A model generated the notes under the pieces. The model had not been told where the DNA came from. It saw nothing but the letters and a program-made list of their open reading frames with translations, and did not search any database. Shown here one piece after another: positions 16,501 through 23,589 of a stretch of DNA of 23,589 nt. The DNA is from an uncultured Planctomycetia bacterium (GTDB taxonomy: Bacteria > Planctomycetota > UBA1135 > GCA-002686595). The stretch spans positions 1 to 23,589 of the forward strand of contig CALFYL010000158.1 of NCBI GenBank assembly GCA_937952135.1, written 5' to 3'. Positions within the stretch are counted from its first letter, which is position 1, and each line of letters opens with the position of its first letter. The translations under genes were made by a program, and so were the position numbers.

Positions 16501-17430
16501 ATGCCCAGCTCCAACTCGCGCAAGCGCAAGCCGTCCAAGTCCAGAGCCGCCCGCAAGGTCCGCAAGGCGCGCCACCGCTACACGGCGGCGACCGCCGACA
16601 AGTACGAGCTCTACCAGAAGGCGGTCCAGTCGCCCGAGGGCGACGTGCCCTTCCTCGAGCGCATGTTCGTGCGCGAACGCGGCCGCCCCGCGCTGCGCCT
16701 GCGCGAGGATTTCTGCGGCACCGCGTACCTGTCGTCGCACTGGATCGCGCGCTCGCCCCAGCACACCGCCGAGGGCTACGACATCGACCCCGAACCGGTG
16801 GCGTGGGGGCTCGAGCACAACTTCAAGCCGGCGCCGGCGAAGCGCGCGAAGGCGGGCTCGAAGTCGCCCTCGAAAGCGGCGCAGGCTTCGAGTGCGAGCG
16901 CCGCATCCGCCGCCGAGCGCTTCGAGTTCCATTTGAAGGATGTGCGCGCGCCGAGCCCGCGCCCGGTCGACTTGCGCGTGGCCTTCAACTTCTCCTACTG
17001 GATCTTCAAGACGCGCCGCGAACTCGTGGAGTACTTCGAAGCCGCGCGTGCGAGCCTCGTGGCCGACGGCGTGTTCGCGCTCGACCTCTACGGCGGCTGG
17101 GAGGCGACGCAAGAGATGGTCGAGACGCGCCGCTGCGGCGGCTTCACGTACGTGTGGGACCAGCAGAAGTTCTTCCCCGGCACGGGCGAGTACCGCACGC
17201 AGATCCGCTTCCGCTTCCCGGACAAGACCGAGCTCAAGGCGTTCGATTACGAGTGGCGCTACTGGACGCTCGGCGAAGTTCGCGACGCTCTCTACGACGC
17301 CGGTTTCCGCGACGTGCACACGTACTTCGAAGGCACGACCGCCAAGGGCGAGGGCAACGGCGTGTTTCGCGCCAGCTTGCGCGGCGAGAACTGCGAAGCG
17401 TGGCTGAGCTACCTCGTCGCGCTGAAGTGA
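16501..17430 (+). CDS. Class I SAM-dependent methyltransferase
   Basis: This 309-residue cytoplasmic protein has a Rossmann-type SAM site. The glycine-rich motif I is LREDFCGTAYLSSHW (67-81), the DFCGT variant of the usual D-x-G-x-G. The acidic residue after strand 2 is in GYDIDPEPVAWG (92-103), and LKDVR (145-149) corresponds to the motif II region. FNFSYWIFKTR and LVADGVFALDLYGG follow as strands 4 and 5. Residues 8-26 are strongly basic (Lys/Arg/Ser), and a 30-residue Ala/Lys/Ser low-complexity insert (about 110-140) separates strands 2 and 3, probably a surface loop. The substrate is unknown; the basic tail could suggest a nucleic-acid or ribosome target, but that is weak. ATG 16501 is just after a -10-like box. 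Confidence 0.85.
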   Translation: MPSSNSRKRKPSKSRAARKVRKARHRYTAATADKYELYQKAVQSPEGDVPFLERMFVRERGRPALRLREDFCGTAYLSSHWIARSPQHTAEGYDIDPEPVAWGLEHNFKPAPAKRAKAGSKSPSKAAQASSASAASAAERFEFHLKDVRAPSPRPVDLRVAFNFSYWIFKTRRELVEYFEAARASLVADGVFALDLYGGWEATQEMVETRRCGGFTYVWDQQKFFPGTGEYRTQIRFRFPDKTELKAFDYEWRYWTLGEVRDALYDAGFRDVHTYFEGTTAKGEGNGVFRASLRGENCEAWLSYLVALK

Positions 17431-17434
17431 ACGC

Positions 17435-17450
17435 GCGCGGCGCGCCGCGC
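17435..17450. terminator. 16-bp perfect palindrome between convergent genes, possible terminator
   Basis: GCGCGGCG/CGCCGCGC fills most of the 36-nt gap between the methyltransferase and MauE-thioredoxin stops. It has no loop spacer and no T-tract, so termination is uncertain. Confidence 0.3.
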
Positions 17451-17466
17451 TGAGCAGCGGAACGAA

Positions 17467-18609
17467 TCAGTACTGAAACTCGCTCGGCGACTCGACGAGC
17501 TTGTCCCCCTCGAGGCGCCAGTGCGTGCGCTTGTCGAGGCCCATCTCGTTGACGTCGTGGTGGATCGCTTCGATCACGACTCCGCCCTCGAGCACGAGCT
17601 CCCACGGCGGCGCTTCGGGGTACGGCACCCAGTCGACATCCGGCGGCAGGATCGCCGTTTCGCCCGGCGGCGTCTGCTGGATCACCGCCTCGACTTCGTC
17701 CTGCTTCGTGCCCATGCGGACCAGCACGTAGGGCTTCGGGTCGGTATCGAAGGCGGCCGCGAGTCGGTTGAGGAAGTCGCGGCAGTGCGTGCAGGTTTCG
17801 AAGTACAGCACCCAGTTGCCGGTGTCGCTGTACGAGCGCGTGTCCATCCACACGCCGAGCGGGGTGTCGTGGATCGACTTGCCGACCCACTCGGCGGGCT
17901 TGATGTCGACCCAACGCGGCTTCTTGGTCGGCGGAGTCCAGGCGCCCGACGTCGACGGCGCCGCGGAGTTCGAGTCCGTGTTCTGCGCGCCGCTGGACGG
18001 CGCATCGGGATCGCCTTGCGAGGGCGCCTTCGACGTCGCGTCGCCCGCGGCTGCACCCGCTCCAGCAGTCACGGGGGGCGGCGCGTCGTCGCTCGAGCTT
18101 GCCTCGTTGCTGATGCGCAGCCACGGTATGGCGGCGCCGACGAGAAACGCGGCGCCGACAAGCGCCCACGGAATCCGCGCCTTCGACTTCCACGCGCCGT
18201 TGCGCGCGAGCAGAAGCACGAGAAACAGCGGGCCGTCGACCGCGAGCATCTGGTAGGGCGAGAACTTGATCGCTCCTCCGAAGCAGCCGCAGCTCGTCGC
18301 GCCGATGGAGATCAAGTGCGCGAGAATCGCGAGGAAAACCGTCAGTAGCGCGGTCATCAGCCACCAGCCGACCCGCGTGCTGACCAGCGCTGCGAGCGAG
18401 AACGCGAACTCGATCGCGATCGTCAGCGTGAAGGTCAGGTCGCCGCCCAGAGGGTTGTTGCGGAGGAACGCGGGCAAGGCGCCGGGCGAGCCGTCCTCCA
18501 TCTTGATGAAGGAGACGTAGAGGACCCACAGCGCGACGGCACGCACGGCGATGGGGGCGACGAAGGCGGACAGCTTGGGCGCGGGCGACGCGTGGACGGA
18601 AGGCGGCAT
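17467..18609 (-). CDS. MauE/DoxX-like membrane protein fused to a thioredoxin-like domain
   Basis: This is a 380-residue protein. The N-terminal 165 residues hold about four to five membrane helices, with SCGCFGGAIKFSPYQMLAVD (106-125) after the third. This CGCFG motif typifies MauE/DoxX-type redox-associated membrane proteins. A Ser/Ala/Pro/Asp-rich linker (about 168-228) leads to a soluble domain with WVLYFETCTHCRDFL (266-280), giving a thioredoxin-like CxxC at Cys273/Cys276, and YVLVRMG further on. The likely role is moving disulfide or thiol electrons across the membrane, in the manner of MauE with MauD, but here in one chain. No mau structural genes are nearby. ATG 18609 is the only sensible start. 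No -10-like box or ribosome binding site is evident. It is convergent with the methyltransferase gene and divergent from the FG-GAP gene. Confidence 0.82.
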   Translation of the reverse strand: MPPSVHASPAPKLSAFVAPIAVRAVALWVLYVSFIKMEDGSPGALPAFLRNNPLGGDLTFTLTIAIEFAFSLAALVSTRVGWWLMTALLTVFLAILAHLISIGATSCGCFGGAIKFSPYQMLAVDGPLFLVLLLARNGAWKSKARIPWALVGAAFLVGAAIPWLRISNEASSSDDAPPPVTAGAGAAAGDATSKAPSQGDPDAPSSGAQNTDSNSAAPSTSGAWTPPTKKPRWVDIKPAEWVGKSIHDTPLGVWMDTRSYSDTGNWVLYFETCTHCRDFLNRLAAAFDTDPKPYVLVRMGTKQDEVEAVIQQTPPGETAILPPDVDWVPYPEAPPWELVLEGGVVIEAIHHDVNEMGLDKRTHWRLEGDKLVESPSEFQY

Positions 18610-18883
18610 CGGGGCAGGATGAAGGACGGCGGGGGCGGGGACCAGGGGCTCGCGCGCGGCGCGCTTGGAATCGAGGGAGCTACGCGGGCGCCGGGGGCTT
18701 GTTGGCCCGCGCGTTTTGCACGGGCGCAGGCTCGGAAGACTCTTCGCGGCGCCGCCCCAGGCAAATGCGAATTGCTGAAACTATCTGGCGAGCCTCGACA
18801 CAAATCGAGCGGTCACATCGACGATTGTCCTCGCGGTGGGGACATCGGCGACGAGACGGTTGAGGCGAGCCAAGGGGGCTTCG
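18610..18883. other. Divergent intergenic region, no gene seen
   Basis: This 274-bp stretch between the MauE-fusion and FG-GAP genes contains no convincing ORF. The part from about 18765 to 18830 is less GC-rich (AATTGCTGAAACTATCTG and following) and may hold the FG-GAP promoter, but I cannot fix a -10/-35 pair. GAAGACTCTTC at about 18737 is a short palindrome. Confidence 0.4.
18872..18878 (+). promoter_or_regulatory. Shine-Dalgarno sequence of the FG-GAP gene
   Basis: AAGGGGG lies 5 nt before ATG 18884. It supports this start over the in-frame GTG at 18836, which would add 16 residues before the signal peptide. Confidence 0.6.
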
Positions 18884-20539
18884 ATGCGTGGTTGGACGAC
18901 GTTGGCGGCCATGGTCCTGGTCGGGGTGGTGTCGGGGGCGTCCGCCCAAGGCGGAGCGCAGGCACTCGAGGGTTGGGCGCACCAGGACTCCATGCCGACG
19001 TCGCTCGCCGACCGCGGCGCATTCTCGCGCTCCGACTGGGGCGATTTCGATGGCGACCGAAGGCCCGACGCGGTGCTGCTCGAAGGCGACCGCGCCGTGG
19101 TGCTCTTCGCGCCCGATATGACCTTCGCGCCGGTGGCGATTGTGGGGGAGCATTGGGGATTGTGCGCGCTGCGCGACACCGCCGCGCCGCGGCACAGCCT
19201 CGCGCTCTCCAGCGCCGCCGGCGTGAAGGTTCTCGACTTCGACGGCGCGACGCAGGGCTTCGTCGGCACGCTGGTCCTCGCCGGTCCGTTCGCGGGAGCG
19301 CGCGCGCTGCGCGCCGCGGACCTCGACGGCGACGGCGTCCACGAGTTGCTCGCGATCGCTGCGGATCGTTCGGCGGTGCTCGTTGCGCGCCGCACCGCGA
19401 GCACCTGGTCGCACGTCGCGACGCGGCCGTCGAGCGGCGCGGCGCGGGACGTCGTCGCGTTGCAGTGGGACTCGGATGCGGCGCTGGAGCTCGCGCTGCT
19501 CAGCGACCAAGGCGTCAGCATCTGGGACGACAACGGGGTGCTGCTCGCCAGCCACGTCTCGACCTTGCCCGGCGGCGCCATCGCGCGCGTCGAGCAGGCC
19601 GGGCAGATCGTCGACCGACTCGCCTGGATCAGCGCCTACGCGCCGCCGGAGATCCAGTGGCTGCGCACGCTCTCGCCCAGCGGCAGCGTCGAGTCCATCG
19701 ACCTCGGCGACCTCGGCGCCTACGCCGTCGTCGGAGCGGACTTCGACGGCGATGCGGACAGCGATCTGCTCGTGGCGCCGCACCACGGCGAAGCCTTGCT
19801 GTGGCTCGAGAACCAGCACAGCCCGAGCCAGCCGGCGGGCGCGACCTTCTCGATCGAGCCGCAAGCCGTGCGCGTCTTCGAATGGCACGACGCCGTCGCG
19901 GGCTCGACCCCGACGGTGCAGAGCGCGTGGCCGGCGGTCGCCGACTTCGACCTGGACGGCGACTTCGACTTCGTGATCGGAGTCGAATCGACGCGGCGCG
20001 TGCTCACGCGCTTCGGCGACTGGGTCGACGAGTCAGCGCAGCGCGCGAGGCTGGTGTCGGCTTACTACGACACGGCGGAGATGGAACTGCGCCTGACCGT
20101 GGCGAAGCCGGAAGTCACGAGCATCGCCGCGACGCACTGGATCGTGGACGTGTGGCGCGCTCCGAACATCGGTTCGCCGCTGGCCGCGCAAGCGGTGGAG
20201 ACCTACGAGGTGGCGGCGCCGACGGGCACGTCCACGGTGCTCACGGTCGCGCTCAACGAACCCGTCGCCGTGTTCCACGCCGTTTACCGCGTGCGCGTGC
20301 TGCCCGCGCAACGCGATGCGCTCGGCGAGCTCGTGGCGAGCGGATGTCCGACGCAGATGGCCTTCGCCGTGCGCGCGGAAGCGGCTGCGGAGCTCGAACT
20401 GGAACACGGCGTGGAATCCGTGATCGAAGTCGGCGCGACGCTGCCCGAGAACACGGGTGCGCGGCCCACGGCGAGCCGGGGCCTGCGAACCAGCTCGTTC
20501 CCCACGGGAAGCGCTCCGACTTCGTCGCCGCTCAACTGA
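18884..20539 (+). CDS. Secreted FG-GAP/VCBS repeat protein
   Basis: This 551-residue protein begins with a Sec signal peptide (MRGWTTLAAMVLVGVVSG, cleavage near ASA-QG). Four clear calcium-loop FG-GAP/VCBS-type repeats appear: GDFDGDRRPD (53-62), ADLDGDGVHE (145-154), ADFDGDADSD (285-294) and ADFDLDGDFD (353-362). A degenerate fifth is near 194-205 (QWDSDAALELAL). The pattern predicts a beta-propeller that binds Ca2+. Residues about 385-500 form a separate beta-rich domain, and the last 40 residues are Thr/Ser/Pro-rich. No enzyme motif or membrane anchor is seen, so surface binding or adhesion is the best guess. ATG 18884 is set by signal peptide and ribosome binding site. The stop overlaps the convergent CHAT gene by 8 bp. 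Confidence 0.85.
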   Translation: MRGWTTLAAMVLVGVVSGASAQGGAQALEGWAHQDSMPTSLADRGAFSRSDWGDFDGDRRPDAVLLEGDRAVVLFAPDMTFAPVAIVGEHWGLCALRDTAAPRHSLALSSAAGVKVLDFDGATQGFVGTLVLAGPFAGARALRAADLDGDGVHELLAIAADRSAVLVARRTASTWSHVATRPSSGAARDVVALQWDSDAALELALLSDQGVSIWDDNGVLLASHVSTLPGGAIARVEQAGQIVDRLAWISAYAPPEIQWLRTLSPSGSVESIDLGDLGAYAVVGADFDGDADSDLLVAPHHGEALLWLENQHSPSQPAGATFSIEPQAVRVFEWHDAVAGSTPTVQSAWPAVADFDLDGDFDFVIGVESTRRVLTRFGDWVDESAQRARLVSAYYDTAEMELRLTVAKPEVTSIAATHWIVDVWRAPNIGSPLAAQAVETYEVAAPTGTSTVLTVALNEPVAVFHAVYRVRVLPAQRDALGELVASGCPTQMAFAVRAEAAAELELEHGVESVIEVGATLPENTGARPTASRGLRTSSFPTGSAPTSSPLN

Positions 20540-23162
20540 CTCGCGAACGACGCCGCAGGACGAAGTGGATGACCGTGGCGCCGGTGGCGAGGAGCACGAG
20601 AGCCATGACTCCGAACTGCCAGGGTCTGCGTGCCCACAGCGGTGACGAACTCGCAGCTCGCGCCGCGACCAACCGCTCGTGTCCGAGCCCGACGCAGTGC
20701 AGAAGGTTGCGGTAGTACGGATCGCTCGTGTGCTCGGAGCGCGCCAGCTCGACTCGCGCTCGGCGCAGTGCTGAGGCGACGCTGTCACCTTCGCGCGCGA
20801 GACCCCGATAGAGCTCGTCGAGCAGCGCTTCGGTCCCGCTCTGTTCGAGGTCGAGCGTCGCCAGCAGCACGACGCTCGCGCCCGAGCGAAGCACCGCGCC
20901 GCCCATATGCCCCGTCGCCTCGTCGCCCGAGCGCAGCGGGCCGCGCGCCGCGCCGCACACGGCGAGCACGACGATCGGGGCCGACGCGAGTTGCGCCACG
21001 TCGCTCGCGTACACGTAGCCCGCGTGACCGTCGCTGGGCGCGAGAGCAATGCCGACCGGCGGCAGGCGTTCGGGATCGAAGAAGCCGTGCGCCAGGACCT
21101 CGAGCACCGCGAGCTCCGCACCGGCATCCGTGCGCAGCGCCTCCCAGGTTGCATGTTCGCCACTGTCGATGCGCGCTTCGCCGTTCCATATCCCTCGAAG
21201 CTCGCTCTCGCGCTGGCCATCCCACGCAATCGGCGCCCACTGGTAGCGCGCCGCGGCGCCGAGCGGATCGTTCGGCGCCGCCAGCACGCGGATTCCGAAG
21301 CGCGGGAGCTCGCCCGCTGCCTCGTGTCGCTCGAGCATGTGCATCGCGAGCACGACCGACGGCGCGTAGCTGAGCGCCTTCGCGAGTCCGAACTCCTCGC
21401 CGTCGAGGCGCAGGCATTCGAACGGCAGGTAGCCGAGCATGTCGAGGCCGACGAGCGTGACCTCGTCCCAGTTCGCGAGCCGCTCCGCCACGTTCGCGGG
21501 GAAGAACACCTGCGACAGACGGTCCACCAACTCGGCGTAGCGCTGCTTCCGCCGCGCCGGATCGCGATCGCGGTCCGGCGGCACGGCGAGCAGTCTCGTG
21601 AGCGAGCGCTGGCTCTCGCGCCAACGGTCGTTCATCTCGAGCGCATCGACCACGATGCGTTCGCGGTCCACGGCGAAGACGACGCCGCCTTGGGGACCCG
21701 GCACGTACACGAGCAACCCGCGGCGGGGTCCGCACAACCGCTCGCGCGCGAGCGAAACCTCGGGGATTCGTGCGCCGAACGTGCGCGCCAGGCTGCCGTG
21801 GGACTCCGCGCGAAGCACATGCGCGAGCGCGAACTCGGGGCCGGCGCGCTCGTCGCGCGCGAGCTCGACGCGGATCAGCTCGGTGAGCAGCGCGCGGCGG
21901 TCGACGTAGTTCGTGAAGCCGACGCCGTCGGGCTGCACGGGTATCGAGGCCCAGCGCGCGAGCATGACGTCGAAGGTCTCGATCAACTCGCGGCGCTCGT
22001 CGTCGAGTTCGGCGCCGCGCTCGCCCATGGCGATGGCCAAGGCGCCGCGTTCCGCCGCGATCTCTCCCGGGAGCACAGTGCTCGCACCCAATCGAGCTTG
22101 CTCGAGCCGCTCGCGAGCGAGTGCGAACTCGCCGCGGCGCCGGTAGATGCCCGCCAAGCCGACGCAGGCGCTCGAATGCACGAGCGCGAGGCTCTCGGGG
22201 TGCGAGCGCACCCTTTCCAGCAGCTCGAGGGCGCGCTCGTCGATCGCGGGATCGGCGAAGTTCGAATAGAGGTGCGCGTACGCGAGGCGTTCGAGAAGGA
22301 TCGGCGGCAGCCCGTTCGTGCTCAGTTCCGCTTCAAGGCGTTCGATCAGCGGCCCGTAGTTGTCGTTGGTGAAGACGACGTCGATCTCGTCGAGCAGCAG
22401 TTGCTCGCGAGTCAGGTCGTCGGAGACTCGCGCCTCAGCTTCGCGCTCGCGTTCGAGGTAGAGCGCCACGCGCTCCGAGCGGGCGAGGCCGATCTCGATG
22501 CGCAAACGCACCGAGAGCAGCTCGAAGGCGCGCAAGTCGCGGGTGTAGCTGTCTTGTGAGCCATGCAGCGCGTCGAGCTCCAATTGGGCGCACTCGGCGG
22601 CCGCCAGCGCCTGGCCATAGTCGCCCACGCGCGCAGCCTCTTCGGCCGAGGTCGTCCACCACTTGCATTGAACCTCCGGTGCGAGTGCAAGCTGTTCGAG
22701 AACGCGCTTGCAGACCGACCGCGCTTCCTCGAACTTGCCCTCCTGCTGCAACTCGTAGCGCAGCATGTACGCTACAAACTCCGCCAAGTCGGCGTCTCCG
22801 GGCTCGCGCACGTCGTACACCGTGCGTGGATCGTCCGCGAGGCGCGCGAGCAACTCCGTCGGCGGCTCGGGCAGCGCGAAACCCCACGGTTCGACCTCGG
22901 TGAAGCGCACCACAGCCGCCGCGTACGCGCGCCACGCGTAGCGCGACCAATCCGCGCGGCCTTCGAGGTACGCGGCGTGCAGCTTCTCCCACAACGGCAG
23001 GCAACGTTCGGCGGCCGCGTCGTCGGGCTGCGCGACGAACTCGAAGACTCGCTCGGCCAGCTCGTCGAGTTCCCTCGCCGCGGGAACGGTCGAAGTTGGG
23101 CCGCCGGACTGAAAGGGTGCAGCGGCCGCGAGCGGAGCGAACCCCGCGACGACCGCCGCCAC
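20532..23162 (-). CDS. Exported TPR-CHAT (caspase-like) protein with C-terminal membrane anchor
   Basis: From GTG 23162 this is 876 residues. A hydrophobic N-terminus (VAAVVAGFAPLAAAAP) looks like a signal peptide core. Helical TPR-like repeats follow from about 60 to 550. A CHAT protease domain (about 560-835) carries the dyad His692 in VLAHGFFD and Cys736 in LAVCGAARG. A single membrane helix (about 850-868) is followed by a basic tail. The dyad is intact, so peptidase activity is plausible. With signal peptide and C-terminal anchor the CHAT domain would face the periplasm. The N-terminus is uncertain: the frame opens to an ATG at 23372, but that overlaps the upstream gene by 100 nt. A CTG at 23192 would restore a basic signal-peptide n-region (KRVRNW). 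It lies downstream of a partial beta-rich protein gene, likely in the same operon. Confidence 0.85.
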   Translation of the reverse strand: MAAVVAGFAPLAAAAPFQSGGPTSTVPAARELDELAERVFEFVAQPDDAAAERCLPLWEKLHAAYLEGRADWSRYAWRAYAAAVVRFTEVEPWGFALPEPPTELLARLADDPRTVYDVREPGDADLAEFVAYMLRYELQQEGKFEEARSVCKRVLEQLALAPEVQCKWWTTSAEEAARVGDYGQALAAAECAQLELDALHGSQDSYTRDLRAFELLSVRLRIEIGLARSERVALYLEREREAEARVSDDLTREQLLLDEIDVVFTNDNYGPLIERLEAELSTNGLPPILLERLAYAHLYSNFADPAIDERALELLERVRSHPESLALVHSSACVGLAGIYRRRGEFALARERLEQARLGASTVLPGEIAAERGALAIAMGERGAELDDERRELIETFDVMLARWASIPVQPDGVGFTNYVDRRALLTELIRVELARDERAGPEFALAHVLRAESHGSLARTFGARIPEVSLARERLCGPRRGLLVYVPGPQGGVVFAVDRERIVVDALEMNDRWRESQRSLTRLLAVPPDRDRDPARRKQRYAELVDRLSQVFFPANVAERLANWDEVTLVGLDMLGYLPFECLRLDGEEFGLAKALSYAPSVVLAMHMLERHEAAGELPRFGIRVLAAPNDPLGAAARYQWAPIAWDGQRESELRGIWNGEARIDSGEHATWEALRTDAGAELAVLEVLAHGFFDPERLPPVGIALAPSDGHAGYVYASDVAQLASAPIVVLAVCGAARGPLRSGDEATGHMGGAVLRSGASVVLLATLDLEQSGTEALLDELYRGLAREGDSVASALRRARVELARSEHTSDPYYRNLLHCVGLGHERLVAARAASSSPLWARRPWQFGVMALVLLATGATVIHFVLRRRSRVS

Positions 23163-23177
23163 GTTGCACAGCCAGTT

Positions 23178-23303
23178 TCGAACTCGCTTCAGCGCGGCAG
23201 TAGGCTCGCACGCGCTATGCGCACCGCGCTTCAGCGCGGCAGCCGAGTTGCCCGCGCGAAGCTCCCCGCGCTTCAGCGCGGCAACCGACTTGCCCGCGCG
23301 AAG
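23178..23303 (-). repeat. Three tandem 42-bp repeats at the gene junction, each with a hairpin
   Basis: On the minus strand the units begin at 23303, 23261 and 23219. Units 1 and 2 differ at two of their first 35 bases; unit 3 is more diverged at its 5' half. All share GCCGCGCTGAAGCG. Units 1 and 2 contain CCGCGC-TGAA-GCGCGG, a 6-bp stem with a tetraloop, and a related CCGCGC-TTC-GCGCGG stem starts the array. The stop of the upstream gene (23273-23275) lies in unit 1. Since 42 is a multiple of three, the repeats keep frame in both directions. Confidence 0.8.
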
Positions 23304-23589
23304 CGCGGACTGCCGCTGTCGTAGCCAGTCGCATCGCGCGTCTGGACTTCCCACTCGATCACGTCGGGCCATGAAGCGGTTTCAGCAAGATCCACGAGCC
23401 AGCTCGTCTCCTGGATGAGCGGACTCTTATACAACGGATCGTCGGGCGAGCCCTTGATCGGATCCCAAACGCGCAGGCAATAGGAGCCTCCGGCCGGCAG
23501 GGGCACCGCCGTCCACTCGAACGCACCGTACTGTTCGACGGGTCCGTTGGGCTTCAAGCTGCTCGAGCTGCGATCGCCGAGCACGACGC
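23273..23589 (-). CDS. C-terminal part of a beta-rich, probably exported protein
   Basis: The minus-strand frame is open from the right edge to a TGA at 23273, giving about 105 residues; the N-terminus lies outside the window. The visible part is beta-strand-like: EWTAVPLPAGGSYCLRVWD, ETSWLVDLAETASWPDVIEW and EVQTRDATGYDSGSPRFARA. The W-x-V-x-x-x-D-x-x-G-x-x-x-x-S-x-x-x-F pattern resembles the last strands of an Ig/fibronectin-like domain. The family is not recognised. The last codons (SRLPR-stop) fall in the first 42-bp repeat. It precedes the CHAT gene in the same direction and probably shares its transcript, so a functional link with the CHAT protein is plausible. Confidence 0.6.
   Translation of the reverse strand, partial: VVLGDRSSSSLKPNGPVEQYGAFEWTAVPLPAGGSYCLRVWDPIKGSPDDPLYKSPLIQETSWLVDLAETASWPDVIEWEVQTRDATGYDSGSPRFARASRLPR

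Noticed and set aside
23163..23372. CHAT protein starting at ATG 23372
   Set aside because: It would overlap the upstream gene by 100 nt and put 60 odd residues, encoded by the 42-bp repeat, before the signal peptide.

Overview
The window is very GC-rich. It uses GTG and TTG as well as ATG starts and shows the strong codon bias that leaves long mirror reading frames on both strands. The gene content is a TMTC-type TPR membrane protein, lipoprotein-type M2 and M28 peptidases, a sulfatase-fold/TPR lipoprotein, a MauE-thioredoxin fusion, an FG-GAP secreted protein and an exported CHAT protein. This fits a high-GC Gram-negative such as a planctomycete, or less likely an acidobacterium or myxobacterium. 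That assignment is inference from gene content; no rRNA or other direct marker is present. I found no tRNA, rRNA, CRISPR array, insertion sequence or phage gene.

Layout. 1-1181 (-): 5' part of a TMTC/DUF1736-like multi-pass protein running off the left edge. 1250-7495 (+): M2 peptidase, M28 peptidase with a PA insert, AlkD-like DNA glycosylase, ABC exporter half-transporter. 7505-10698 (-): a two-gene unit of carboxypeptidase Q-like M28 lipoprotein followed by a sulfatase-fold/TPR lipoprotein. 10750-11403 (+): RluA-family pseudouridine synthase. 11444-12601 (-): exported SNase-like nuclease. 12708-14540 (+): PTS enzyme I-like protein with altered catalytic residues. 14563-15531 (-): homoserine kinase (thrB). 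15541-16120: a long non-coding, highly structured stretch with a good promoter, ending in a 19-codon leader ORF. 16121-16372 (+): a stand-alone HisC C-terminal-type domain. 16501-17430 (+): class I methyltransferase. 17467-18609 (-): MauE-thioredoxin fusion. 18884-20539 (+): FG-GAP/VCBS secreted protein. 20532-23162 (-): exported TPR-CHAT protein. 23273-23589 (-): C-terminal end of a beta-rich protein upstream of the CHAT gene, with a 42-bp tandem repeat at the junction.

How the genes work together. The peptidases, sulfatase-fold protein, nuclease and FG-GAP protein all carry export or lipoprotein signals, which suggests an envelope devoted to breaking down polymers and peptides. The other genes (DNA repair, rRNA/tRNA modification, threonine synthesis, methyltransferase) are housekeeping and look independently promoted.

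The signals most worth following are: a recurring TAnnnT box 6-11 nt before start codons, suggesting leaderless mRNAs; the structured leader, leader peptide and orphan HisC domain; the enzyme I homologue lacking its catalytic Cys and a Mg ligand; and the tandemly triplicated gene junction upstream of an exported CHAT protease-like protein.
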